Of a stretch of 64,000 bases of DNA, positions 40,313-48,784 are shown one piece after another. A program made the translations under genes and the position numbers. A model generated the notes under the pieces. The model was not told the origin of the DNA and ran no database searches. It was given only the letters and a program-made list of their open reading frames with translations. Origin of the DNA: Piscinibacter sp047600445 (GTDB taxonomy: Bacteria > Pseudomonadota > Gammaproteobacteria > Burkholderiales > Burkholderiaceae_C); NCBI RefSeq assembly GCF_047600445.1, contig NZ_JASGKT010000001.1, forward strand, positions 62,001-126,000, in the 5' to 3' direction. Position 1 is the stretch's first letter. Every line of letters begins with the position of its first letter.

Positions 40313-42201
40313 GCAACGCGGCACTCGGGCTGACGATGCTCGGCCTCATCGTCGTGGTGATCCTGCTCGGCTTCCCGACGGCGTTCACGCTGATGGGGCT
40401 GGGCATGTTCTTCGGCTTCATCGCCTTCTACAACCCGGCCGCGCACTGGCTGGACAACCAGGTGTTCGACCTGATGGTGCAGCGCGCCTTCGGCGCGATG
40501 ACCAACGAGACGCTGCTGTCGATTCCCTTGTTCGTGCTGATGGGCTACGTGATGGAGCGTGGCGCGCTGGTCGACAAGATGTTCCACAGCGTGCAGCTCG
40601 CGTTCCGGCGCGTGCCGGCCTCGCTGGCGGTGACGACACTGATCGTCTGCACCTTCTGGGGCATCGCCAGCGGGCTGGTCGGCGCGGTGGTGGTGCTGAT
40701 GGGCGTGATCGCCTTCCGCCCCATGCTCAAGGCCGGCTACGACACCCGCCTGGCGGCCGGCGTGATCACCGCCGGCGGCACGCTGGGCATCCTGATCCCA
40801 CCCTCGGTGATGATCATCGTCTACGCGGCGGTGGCCGGGCAGTCGGTGGTCAAGCTCTACGCGGCGGCGATGTTCCCCGGCTTCTTCCTCTCGCTGCTGT
40901 ACCTCGCCTACATCCTCGGCTGGGCGCTGCTCAACCCGAAGGTGGCGCCCAAGCTGCCGCCCGGGCAGATGAGCGTGCCGATCTCGCCGTTCGTGGCCTG
41001 GCTGCGCGACCACCAGTCGCGCTTCATGCTGCCGGCGCTGCTGCGCGCGCTGCTGCTGCCCTCGCGCGCCGCCGCGCCGGCCGAAGCGCAGGTCGGCTTC
41101 GGCATGCTGCTGGCCAACCTGGTGCGGGCGCTGGTGCCGCTGCTGCTGGCGCTGGTGTGCCTGGGCACGGTGTGGTGGTACGTGACGATCTATTCGCTGA
41201 AGGACAACGTGCCGCAGGCCGCGCCGGCGGCGGTGAGCGCCGTCGCGGCCACGCCGGCCGCCGCAGGCGTGCAGGAGCCGCCCGGCGCGGGTGGCGGCCT
41301 GCAGGAACCGCCCGGCGCCGACAGCGGCGGGCTGCAGGAGCCGCCCGGCTCGGAAGCCCCCGCGCGCAGCGGCGGCGGCGACGAAGGCGGGCTGCAGCAG
41401 CTCGGTACCGACATCCGGCCCGACCAGCACATCACGCTGGTGCCCGACGGCTTCTACAGCGGCTTCGCCGCGGTGTGCGTGGCGACGCTGCTGCTGCTGG
41501 CGTACTACTACCGCAACCTCGACGCCGAGCAGTTCGAGATCCTGCGCATGCTGATCACCTCGGTGATGCCGCTGACGGTGCTGACGCTGGTGGTGCTGGG
41601 CGTGATCCTGTTCGGCATCACCACCGCCACCGAGTCGGCCGCGGTGGGCGCGGCCGGCGCCTTCCTGATGGCCTGGCAGGCGCGCACGCTGACCTTCCAG
41701 CGCATCAAGGAGGCGGTGTTCCTGACCGCCAAGACGACCGCGATGGTGTGCTGGCTGTTCGTCGGCTCGGCGCTGTTCTCTGCGGTGTTCGCCATCCTCG
41801 GCGGGCAGAGCCTGGTGGAGCAGTGGATCATGGCGATGAACCTGACGCCGGTGCAGTTCCTGCTGCTGTCGCAGGCGATCATCTTCATCCTCGGCTGGCC
41901 GCTGGAGTGGACCGAGATCATCGTGATCTTCGTGCCGATCTTCCTGCCGCTGCTGTCGCACTTCCAGATCGACCCGCTGCTGTTCGGCACGCTGGTGTTC
42001 GTCAACCTGCAGGCGGCCTTCCTGTCACCGCCGGTGGCGATGTCGGCCTTCTACCTCAAGGGGGTGAGCCCGCCGCACGTGACGCTCAACCAGATCTTCG
42101 CCGGCATGATGCCGTACATGCTGATCGTGATCGCGTGCATGGTGATCATGTACCTCTGGCCCGGCCTGACGCTCTGGCTGCCGAACTACCTGTACGGCTG
42201 A
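40309..42201 (+). CDS. TRAP transporter large membrane subunit (DctM) with extra domain
   Basis: A 630-residue subunit; most DctM proteins have about 430. Family blocks frame the protein: LIVVVILLGFPTAFTLMGLG, FWGIASGLVGAVVVLMGVIA and ITAGGTLGILIPPSVMIIVY at the front, GVILFGITTATESAAVGAAG and LEWTEIIVIFVPIFLPLL at the back. Between them, residues about 235-400 hold two extra hydrophobic segments (LLANLVRALVPLLLALVCLG and FAAVCVATLLLLAYYY) around a Pro/Gly-rich loop with three LQEPPG or VQEPPG repeats. Larger DctM proteins with extra helices in the middle do occur in the TakM branch; the repeat loop looks specific. It carries the transport path of the TRAP system. Confidence 0.9.
   Translation: MSNAALGLTMLGLIVVVILLGFPTAFTLMGLGMFFGFIAFYNPAAHWLDNQVFDLMVQRAFGAMTNETLLSIPLFVLMGYVMERGALVDKMFHSVQLAFRRVPASLAVTTLIVCTFWGIASGLVGAVVVLMGVIAFRPMLKAGYDTRLAAGVITAGGTLGILIPPSVMIIVYAAVAGQSVVKLYAAAMFPGFFLSLLYLAYILGWALLNPKVAPKLPPGQMSVPISPFVAWLRDHQSRFMLPALLRALLLPSRAAAPAEAQVGFGMLLANLVRALVPLLLALVCLGTVWWYVTIYSLKDNVPQAAPAAVSAVAATPAAAGVQEPPGAGGGLQEPPGADSGGLQEPPGSEAPARSGGGDEGGLQQLGTDIRPDQHITLVPDGFYSGFAAVCVATLLLLAYYYRNLDAEQFEILRMLITSVMPLTVLTLVVLGVILFGITTATESAAVGAAGAFLMAWQARTLTFQRIKEAVFLTAKTTAMVCWLFVGSALFSAVFAILGGQSLVEQWIMAMNLTPVQFLLLSQAIIFILGWPLEWTEIIVIFVPIFLPLLSHFQIDPLLFGTLVFVNLQAAFLSPPVAMSAFYLKGVSPPHVTLNQIFAGMMPYMLIVIACMVIMYLWPGLTLWLPNYLYG
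41271..41349 (+). repeat. Three short direct repeats inside dctM
   Basis: The 16-base unit GCAGGAGCCGCCCGGC occurs at 41271-41286 and 41334-41349 exactly and at 41301-41316 with one change (GAA for GAG). The spacings are 30 and 33 bases, so the frame is kept, and each unit encodes QEPPG. This is a recent-looking in-frame expansion in an exposed loop. Confidence 0.85.
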
Positions 42202-42280
42202 TCCGCAGCCCGTCGGCGCGGCGCGCAGCCTGTCGCAACGGGCTCGCGCGCCGTGCGGCGCGGCCGTACAGTCGGCCGCG

Positions 42281-43465
42281 ATGACGAGCCACCCTTCCGA
42301 CCCCGGCCGCTGGGCCGCCTTCAAGGCCGCCGTGGTGCGCGGCTACCACGCCTACGGCGGCTGGCTGGCGGCGGTGAGCTGGTGGAAGTTCATCGCGCTG
42401 TCGCTGCTGCTGCTGGTGGTCGCCGGCGTCGCGCAGAACGTGCCGCCGTTCAACATCCGCATCCCGCAGTGGACGCCGGCCGACGCCGCGCCGCCGCCCT
42501 CCATCGTGCACATCGAGCGCAGCCGCAAGGCGGTGCCGCCCGCGGGCGCGGCCAGCGCGGCGTCGGCACCGGCGTCCGCCGCCGGGCAAGCCGAGGACGC
42601 CGAAGACACCGCCGAGGCGCGCGACGACGACATCACCGTACACATCGCGCCGCGCCGCCAGCGCGACTACTTCACGCTCGGCGACGAGCTGCCGACCCTG
42701 GCCTTTCTGTGGATCGCGATGTCGATCATCCTGAAGATCACCTACAAGGGCCGCCTGCAGGCCGAGGTGAAGGCGGCGCAGGCCACCGAGACCGCCGAGG
42801 CCGAGCAGCTCAAGCGCCAGGTGGTGGAGGCGCGCATGGCGGCGATGCAGGCGCAGGTGGAGCCGCACTTCCTGTTCAACACGCTGGCCTCGATCGACCA
42901 CCTGATCGAAACCGACCCGAAGCGCGCCTCGGTGATGCAGAAGAACCTGATCGCGCTGCTGCGCGCCAGCATGCCGACGATGCGCGAGGCCAGCGGCGCC
43001 GGCGGCGGCGTGCGCGACCTCGGCCGCGAGATGGCGGTGATCACGCCCTACCTCGAAATCCTCAAGGTGCGCATGGAAGACCGCCTGGCCACCGCGATCG
43101 ACGTGCCCGAGGGCCTGCGCTCGGCGGCCTTCCCGCCGATGATGATCCAGAGCCTGGTGGAAAACGCCGTCAAGCACGGCCTGGAGCCCCAGCCCGAGGG
43201 CGGCACGCTGTCGGTGGCGGCGCAGATCGTGCACGGCAAGCTGGCCGTGACGGTGGCCGACAGCGGCGTCGGCTTCGGCCGCGCGGCCACCGCCGGCACC
43301 GGCATCGGGCTGAACAACATCCGCGAGCGGCTGGCGCTGCTGTACGGCGCCAAGGCCTCGCTGACGGTGGCCGAGAACCCGGGCGGCGGCACCCGGGTGA
43401 CGATCACCGTGCCCTACGTGGCGCGTCCGGCCGACGGCAGCGACGACGCTACGATGAGCGCATGA
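42281..43465 (+). CDS. LytS/AlgZ-type sensor histidine kinase
   Basis: A 394-residue kinase. Two membrane helices flank a short periplasmic loop: residues about 37-52 (IALSLLLLVVAGVAQ) and 138-155. A coiled linker leads to the His_kinase domain with the phosphorylated His196 in QVEPHFLFNTLASIDHL. The ATP-binding part has the N box SLVENAVKHGLEPQ, the DSGVGFG motif and GIGLNNIRERLALLYG. It overlaps the response-regulator gene by ATGA. Kinases of this group sense membrane-linked or small-molecule signals; the input here is unknown. The TRAP genes 80 bases upstream are possible targets. Confidence 0.9.
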   Translation: MTSHPSDPGRWAAFKAAVVRGYHAYGGWLAAVSWWKFIALSLLLLVVAGVAQNVPPFNIRIPQWTPADAAPPPSIVHIERSRKAVPPAGAASAASAPASAAGQAEDAEDTAEARDDDITVHIAPRRQRDYFTLGDELPTLAFLWIAMSIILKITYKGRLQAEVKAAQATETAEAEQLKRQVVEARMAAMQAQVEPHFLFNTLASIDHLIETDPKRASVMQKNLIALLRASMPTMREASGAGGGVRDLGREMAVITPYLEILKVRMEDRLATAIDVPEGLRSAAFPPMMIQSLVENAVKHGLEPQPEGGTLSVAAQIVHGKLAVTVADSGVGFGRAATAGTGIGLNNIRERLALLYGAKASLTVAENPGGGTRVTITVPYVARPADGSDDATMSA

Positions 43466-44277
43466 AGGCCCTGATCGCCGACGACGAACGGCTGATGCGC
43501 GAGCAGTTGCGCGCGCGGCTGGCCGAGGCCTGGCCCGGGCTGGAGATCGTCGCCGAGGCGAAAAACGGCGCCGAGGCGGTGCAGCTCGCCGCGCAGCACC
43601 GGCCGGACGTCGTGTTCCTCGACATCCGCATGCCGGGCATGACGGGCGTCGAGGCGGCGCGCGCGATCGCGCAACTGCCCGCCGAGGGCGACGCCGGCAG
43701 CGACGACAGCGGCGGCTGGGCCGGCTGCGAGATCGTCTTCGTCACCGCCTACGACGAATACGCGGTCCAGGCCTTCGAGCAGGGCGCGGTCGACTACGTG
43801 CTCAAGCCGGCCGAGCGCGAGCGCCTGGCGCGCACCGCCGAGCGCATCCGCAAACGCCTGGCGCAGCGCGAGCGCGGCGAGGGCCCGTCGCTGGCCGGCA
43901 TGCAGCCGCTGCTGCAGAAACTCGCCGCGCACATGAACCCGGCGGCGGCGCCGCGGCTGAAGTGGGTCCAGGCCAGCGTCGGCCAGAGCATCCAGATGAT
44001 CCCGGTGGAAGACGTGCTGTTCTTCGTCTCCGACGAGAAGTACACGCGCGTGCAGACCGCGAGCGTGGAAGCGCTGATCCGCAAGCCGATCAAGGAGCTG
44101 GCCGAGGAGCTGGACGCCGAGCTGTTCTGGCAGATCCACCGCTCGACGCTGGTCAACGTGAAGGCGATCGCCGGCGTCGCCCGCGACCTGCGCGGCCGCC
44201 AGATCGTCAGCGTCAAGGGCCACCCCGAGAAGCTCGAGGTGAGCCGCGGCTTCGCCGGGCTGTTCAAGGGCATGTAG
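43462..44277 (+). CDS. LytTR-type response regulator
   Basis: A 271-residue regulator with a receiver domain (ADDE motif at the start, phosphate-accepting Asp54 in FLDIRMPGMTG, Lys in YVLKPA) and a C-terminal LytTR DNA-binding domain, which includes EDVLFFVSDEKYTRV and FWQIHRSTLVNV. A Gly/Asp-rich insert near residues 75-90 (EGDAGSDDSGGW) sits within the receiver and is unusual. Its partner kinase is translated just before it. LytTR regulators bind paired direct repeats; targets were not identified. Its stop lies 32 bases from the convergent rep stop. Confidence 0.92.
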   Translation: MKALIADDERLMREQLRARLAEAWPGLEIVAEAKNGAEAVQLAAQHRPDVVFLDIRMPGMTGVEAARAIAQLPAEGDAGSDDSGGWAGCEIVFVTAYDEYAVQAFEQGAVDYVLKPAERERLARTAERIRKRLAQRERGEGPSLAGMQPLLQKLAAHMNPAAAPRLKWVQASVGQSIQMIPVEDVLFFVSDEKYTRVQTASVEALIRKPIKELAEELDAELFWQIHRSTLVNVKAIAGVARDLRGRQIVSVKGHPEKLEVSRGFAGLFKGM

Positions 44278-44309
44278 CGCGCCGGGGCCGGCGGCGCCGG
44301 CACGCCGCT

Positions 44310-46355
44310 CTACGCTTTTGCGGTCCCCGCCGCGCGCGCGGCGGCGGCCTCGCGCAGCGCCTTGAGCTTGGCGCGCGGGTCTTCCTTCTGCCGCGCCTCG
44401 TGCAGCTTCATCTCGGCGATGAAGCGGCTGGGCACGCCGGCCACCGTCTCGCGGCCGCGCTTGCGCCGACGCAGCGTGCTGACCAGCAGCGTCCGGCGCG
44501 CGCGCGTGATGCCGACGTACATCAGCCGCCGCTCCTCCTCCAGGCGCTGCGGGGTCGTCTCGTCGGCCCCGCTGCCGTCACTGCGAAAAGGCAGCAGGCC
44601 TTCGTTGACGCCGGCCAGCAGCACGTGCGGCCACTCCAGGCCCTTGGCGGCGTGCAGCGTCGACAGCGTCACCACGTCCTGCTCGTCGCCGCGCTCGGCC
44701 AGGCTGATGATCACCGAGATGGCCTGCGCCACCTCGAGCACGCTCTTCTTCTCGGTCTCGACGGACACGCCGCCGTCGTTCTCGATCTCGCCGCCGCAGC
44801 GCTTGGCGACCCAGTCGACGAAGTCCAGCACGTTGGCCCAGCGCGCCGCGGCGAGCTTCTCGCTGTCTTCGCCGTCGTGCAGGTGCTGCTCGTAGCCGAT
44901 GTCCTTCAGCCAGCCCGTCAGCAGCGCCTTCGCGTCCTCGGCGCCGACGGTGTGGCGCGCACGGTATTCGAGATCGCCCACGTAGCGGCCGAACTCGTGC
45001 AGCGAGCCGACCGCGCGCGCGTTCAGCACCGTGCCCAGGCTCTCGGCGAACAGCGCCTCGTACAGGCTGGTCTTCCATTTCGCGGCGAACTCGCCCAGGC
45101 CGGCCAGCGTCTGGTGGCCGATGCCGCGCCTGGGCGTGGTCACCGCGCGCAGGAAGGCCGGGTCGTCGTCGCTGTTGACCAGCAGGCGCAGCCAGGCGCA
45201 CAGGTCCTTGATCTCGGCGCGGTCGAAGAAGCTCTGCCCGCCCGACACCTTGTACGGAATGCCCGCGCGGCGCAGCGCCTGCTCGAAGACGCGCGCCTGG
45301 TGGTTGGCGCGGTACAGCACGGCGAAGTCCTTGAACGCCACCTCGCCACCCTTGGCCCGCTCGCTCTGGATGAAGGCCACCGCGCGCTCGGCCTCGTGCT
45401 CCTCGCCGTCGCACTCGATCACGCGCACCGGCTCGCCGTCGCCGAAGGCGCTCCACAGCTTCTTCTCGAACAGCTTGGGGTTGTGCCCGATCACCGCGTT
45501 GGCGGCGCGCAGGATGTGGCCGCTCGAACGGTAGTTCTGCTCCAGCGGAATCACCTTCAGCGCCGGGTAGTCGGCCGGCAGGCGGCGCAGGTTCTCGATG
45601 GTGGCGCCGCGCCAGCCGTAGATGCTCTGGTCGTCGTCGCCCACCGCGGTGAACATCGCGTCCTCGCCGGCCAGCAGCTTGAGCATCTCGTACTGCACGG
45701 CGTTGGTGTCCTGGTACTCGTCGACCAGCAGGTAGCGCAGCCGCTGCCGCCACTTCGCGCGCACCTCGCCGTCGCGGCGCAGCAGCGCCACCGGCAGGCC
45801 GAGCAGGTCGTCGAAGTCGACCGCCTGGAAGGCCGCGAGGCGCTCCTCGTAGCGCTGCATCACCTGGCGCGCGACGCGTTCGTCGTCGTCGGCCGGCTCG
45901 ACCTGGCCGCTGGCCAGCCCCTGGTTCTTCCACAGGCTGATGGCCCATTGCCAGCGCCGCGCCAACGCGTTGTCGGTGCTGCCGCCGGCGTCCTTCAGGA
46001 TCGCCAGCACGTCGTCGCTGTCGAGGATGCTGAACTGCGGCTTCAGCCCGACGCGCTGGCCGTCCTCGCGCAGCAGGCGCACGCCCAGCGAGTGGAAGGT
46101 GCTGACCACCAGCGGCTTGGCGGCGCGCGCGCCTATCAGCGCCTTGGCGCGCTCGCGCATCTCGGCCGCGGCCTTGTTGGTGAAGGTGATCGCGGCGATC
46201 TGCGCCGGCGCGTAGCCGGCCTGCAGCAGCCGCGCGACCTTGTGCGTGATGACGCGCGTCTTGCCCGAGCCGGCGCCGGCCAGCACCAGGCAGGGCCCGC
46301 CGAGGTGGTGCACCGCCTCCATCTGGGCCGGGTTGAGCGAGGCGGGTTCGGACAC
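44310..46355 (-). CDS. rep: ATP-dependent DNA helicase Rep (UvrD/PcrA family)
   Basis: A 681-residue SF1A helicase with every motif: Q-motif LNPAQMEAV, Walker A AGAGSGKTRVITHKVA, FTNKAAAEMRERA (Ia), VDEYQDTNAVQYE (II), VGDDDQSIYGWRGA (III), LEQNYRSSGHIL (IV), LSTLHAAKGLEW (V) and GITRARRTL (VI). Rep removes proteins ahead of the replication fork. The C-terminus is shorter than in UvrD and lacks the Tudor-like tail. The start is a GTG at 46355; the frame upstream is open but shows no homology. It is divergent from the AEC transporter gene. Confidence 0.92.
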   Translation of the reverse strand: MSEPASLNPAQMEAVHHLGGPCLVLAGAGSGKTRVITHKVARLLQAGYAPAQIAAITFTNKAAAEMRERAKALIGARAAKPLVVSTFHSLGVRLLREDGQRVGLKPQFSILDSDDVLAILKDAGGSTDNALARRWQWAISLWKNQGLASGQVEPADDDERVARQVMQRYEERLAAFQAVDFDDLLGLPVALLRRDGEVRAKWRQRLRYLLVDEYQDTNAVQYEMLKLLAGEDAMFTAVGDDDQSIYGWRGATIENLRRLPADYPALKVIPLEQNYRSSGHILRAANAVIGHNPKLFEKKLWSAFGDGEPVRVIECDGEEHEAERAVAFIQSERAKGGEVAFKDFAVLYRANHQARVFEQALRRAGIPYKVSGGQSFFDRAEIKDLCAWLRLLVNSDDDPAFLRAVTTPRRGIGHQTLAGLGEFAAKWKTSLYEALFAESLGTVLNARAVGSLHEFGRYVGDLEYRARHTVGAEDAKALLTGWLKDIGYEQHLHDGEDSEKLAAARWANVLDFVDWVAKRCGGEIENDGGVSVETEKKSVLEVAQAISVIISLAERGDEQDVVTLSTLHAAKGLEWPHVLLAGVNEGLLPFRSDGSGADETTPQRLEEERRLMYVGITRARRTLLVSTLRRRKRGRETVAGVPSRFIAEMKLHEARQKEDPRAKLKALREAAAARAAGTAKA

Positions 46356-46451
46356 GGGAAGCGCGAGGCGGGCAGCAAGAAGGGCGCGCCATGATAGCGA
46401 CGGCCCACGGCGGGCCCGGACGGCGGGCGCCGCGCTGCGATACTCGCCGCC

Positions 46452-47444
46452 ATGCAGGCGATCCTGGCCGTCACCTTCCCGTTCTTCGCCCTCGTCCTGC
46501 TCGGCTACCTCGCGGTGCAGCGCCGCTACCTGCCCGAATCGGCGATCCCCGGCCTGAACGGCTTCGTGCTGTTCTTCGCGCTGCCGTGCATGCTGTTCCG
46601 CTTCGGCGCGGGCACGCCGGTCGCGCAGTTGATCGACCCGGTGCTGATCGCGATGTGGGGCGGCAGCGCGCTGCTGCTGGTGGCGCTGACCATCGCGCTG
46701 ACGCTGCGCCGCACGCCCGGCGGCGCCGGCGTGACGATGAAGGACGCCGCCTTCGGCGCGCTGGTGGCGGCCTTCCCGAACACCGGCTTCATGGGCTTTC
46801 CGCTGCTGCTCGGGCTGCTCGGCGAGGCCAGCGCGGGGCCGCTGATCGGCTGCCTGCTGTTCGACATCGTCGTCACCAGCTCGCTGTGCCTGGCGCTCGC
46901 GCAACTGCGCCCGCGCAGCGAGACGGCGACGCGCCACGGCCTGGCCGTGCCGCTGGCCCGCGCGCTGCGCGGCGCGCTGACCAATCCGCTGCCGTGGGCC
47001 ATCGCGCTGGGCGTGCTGGCCTCGGCGCTGTCGCTCAAGCTGCCGGCGCCGGTGATGGAGATCGTGCGCATGCTCGGCGACTCCGCCACGCCGGTGGCGC
47101 TGTTCACCATCGGCGCGGTGCTGTGGCGCGCGCAGCAGCAGGTGCACACGCGCACGCCGGCGCGCGAGTTCGTGCCGGTGGCGCTGGTCAAGCTGCTGGC
47201 GCACCCGCTGCTGCTGCTCGGCGCGGGCCTGCTCGCCAACGCCGCCGGCGCGAACGTCTCGCCCTTCGCGCTGACCGTGCTGGTGCTGGCCGCCGCGCTG
47301 CCCAGCGCGAGCAACGTGTCGCTGCTGGCCGAGCGCTACGGCGCCGACAACGGCCGCATCACGCGCATCATCATGGTCAGCACCGCGCTGGCGTTCGTGA
47401 GCTTCTCGCTGATCGCCTGGCTGTTCGGCCTGCACCGGGGCTAG
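46452..47444 (+). CDS. AEC (auxin efflux carrier) family transporter
   Basis: A 330-residue protein with about ten membrane helices. The start ILAVTFPFFALVLLGYLAVQ, the FPNTGFMGFPLLLG motif and the second half SATPVALFTIGAVLW and PSASNVSLLAERYG are standard for bacterial AEC carriers (such as MdcF-like proteins), which move organic acids. It follows the reverse rep gene after 96 bases and is the last gene of the chromosomal backbone on this side; the IS element begins 14 bases after its stop. Confidence 0.9.
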   Translation: MQAILAVTFPFFALVLLGYLAVQRRYLPESAIPGLNGFVLFFALPCMLFRFGAGTPVAQLIDPVLIAMWGGSALLLVALTIALTLRRTPGGAGVTMKDAAFGALVAAFPNTGFMGFPLLLGLLGEASAGPLIGCLLFDIVVTSSLCLALAQLRPRSETATRHGLAVPLARALRGALTNPLPWAIALGVLASALSLKLPAPVMEIVRMLGDSATPVALFTIGAVLWRAQQQVHTRTPAREFVPVALVKLLAHPLLLLGAGLLANAAGANVSPFALTVLVLAAALPSASNVSLLAERYGADNGRITRIIMVSTALAFVSFSLIAWLFGLHRG

Positions 47445-47458
47445 TCCGAGCGCGCCTA

Positions 47459-48281
47459 GGGCCTGTTAACACATTCTCGGCCCATCAGCGACGAGCACGA
47501 AGCTGATGAAGCCGAGGAACATGAGGTCGAGCTTCTCGAAGCGAGAGAAGATGCGGCGGTAGGCCTTCAGGCGCCGGAACAGGCGCTCGACCTCGTTGCG
47601 CCGCTTGTACATCTCACGGTCGTATTCCCAAGGCTCGACGCGGGTGCGCAGCGGCGGCACGACCGGGATGTAGCCCAAGTCGAGTGCCAACTGTCGGGTT
47701 TCGTTGCCCTCGTAGGCCTTGTCCATGAGCAGATGCAGTGGCCGATTCGGCGGCCCCAGGCGGGTGAGCAGTTCGCGGCCTTGCGGAGCGTCGCCTGCCT
47801 GGCCTGGCGACAGCGAGAACGTTATGGCCGTTCGAGCATCCGCGGCAACCATATGAATCTTGGTGTTCCATCCGCCGCGGGACTTGCCGATGGCTTGGGG
47901 TCCGTTTTTTTAGAGCCCCCGTGCCGTCGGGGTGAACCTTGATGCTCGTGGAGTCCAGCGACACCGCCTCGATCTTGATGCGCACAACCTGGGCCTTCTG
48001 CAACTCCTCGAACATGCGATCGAGCACGCCGGCCTTGGTCCAGCGGTTCATGCGCGTATAGATCGTGTGCCAGTTGCCGAAGCGCTTGGGCAGTCCGCGC
48101 CACTTGCAGCCGTGCTCGGCCACGTAGAGGATGGCGTTGACCACCTGCAAGTTGCTGAGGCTGACATTGCCGCGCTGCGTCGGCAAGCAGTGCTCGATCT
48201 TCGCGAATTGTTCGGGCGTGATCTCCATGCCCAGCAGTCTGCAACATGTCAGCCGTGAGTGACATTAGTGTGAACACGCCC
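47459..48281 (-). mobile_element. IS5-family insertion sequence, copy 1
   Basis: An 823-base element. The left end GGGCCTGTTAACACA and the inverted right end GGGCGTGTTCACAC are imperfect terminal repeats, with TA on both sides as target duplication. It codes for one transposase in two frames on the reverse strand. It differs from copy 2 (53690-54513) by one base in a T-run, one C/T near 48254 and one base at the right end. Confidence 0.88.
47466..48228 (-). CDS. IS5-family transposase in two frames, copy 1 (7-A run, probably out of frame)
   Basis: The first frame (from 48228) starts MEITPEQFAKIEHCLP and has the first catalytic Asp in SLDSTSIKVH. The second frame (to 47466) has the second Asp in LLMDKAYEG and Glu in RRNEVERLFRRLKAYR, the DDE set of IS5 enzymes. 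They meet at a run of seven A on the coding strand (about 47905-47911). With seven, the first frame runs on into an unrelated third frame, and a full product would need a +1 or -2 shift. Copy 2 has eight A and needs the usual -1. So this copy may have lost activity by slippage, or it could be a sequencing error in the run. Confidence 0.75.
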
Positions 48282-48363
48282 TAATCGTCTGCACGGGCAA
48301 GATGCCGTCGGTCCTGCCGAGGCGGCTCAGGATGTCAAGGTTTGTGGGATGTGGCATTCAGCT

Positions 48364-48780
48364 TCACGCCTTCCCCGACGACTCAACCGCCCGCTTGACG
48401 CGCGCCCAAACATCGTCAGCTATCGCGTTCTGCCAGACAGCGGCAAGCATCTCGCGGAACCTTGCGTTCATTGAGGCCGTTTGCTCAACGCGATCGATGA
48501 GATCTCGCCCATGCCTTGCCAGCAAGTCCTCCAGCGCACCCGACGCAAGACATGCGAGCTGGTAGTCCGAACGAGCAAGCATGAAAAGTTCCATGACAAG
48601 TCGCCAGCCATCCTCCGGATACTTGGTGACAACATCGTCAAGTCGCTCGATTGCCCATAGGTACTCGTCGGCAACATTTGTGCTTCCCGTTAGATCGCCC
48701 GCCTGCTCCAGACGCTCGTGGTACTTCAACCAAGCTTCGACAAGCCGCTGCGATTCAGTTTGGCCTAAGGGTTCTATCAA
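48364..48780 (-). CDS. DUF6869-like protein, candidate immunity protein
   Basis: A 138-residue, acidic, all-helical cytoplasmic protein with no signal or membrane helix. The blocks YPEDGWRLVMELFMLARSD, ASGALEDLLARHGRDLIDRV and FREMLAAVW plus DDVWARV resemble DUF6869. Its TTG start is four bases from the end of the RHS gene, and base composition is distinctly lower in GC than the backbone. Small acidic proteins placed directly after an RHS tip are usually the immunity proteins of polymorphic toxins. That role is inferred from position; neither binding nor toxicity can be read from the sequence. Confidence 0.65.
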   Translation of the reverse strand: MIEPLGQTESQRLVEAWLKYHERLEQAGDLTGSTNVADEYLWAIERLDDVVTKYPEDGWRLVMELFMLARSDYQLACLASGALEDLLARHGRDLIDRVEQTASMNARFREMLAAVWQNAIADDVWARVKRAVESSGKA

Positions 48781-48784
48781 TTGA

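Noticed and set aside
47614..48228. A continuous 204-codon frame in IS copy 1
   Set aside because: After the A-run it enters a third frame with no transposase homology. The conserved C-terminal half lies in another frame.
48282..48363. Possible gene remnant between IS copy 1 and the DUF6869 gene
   Set aside because: About 80 bases with no frame, repeat or structure that I can support.
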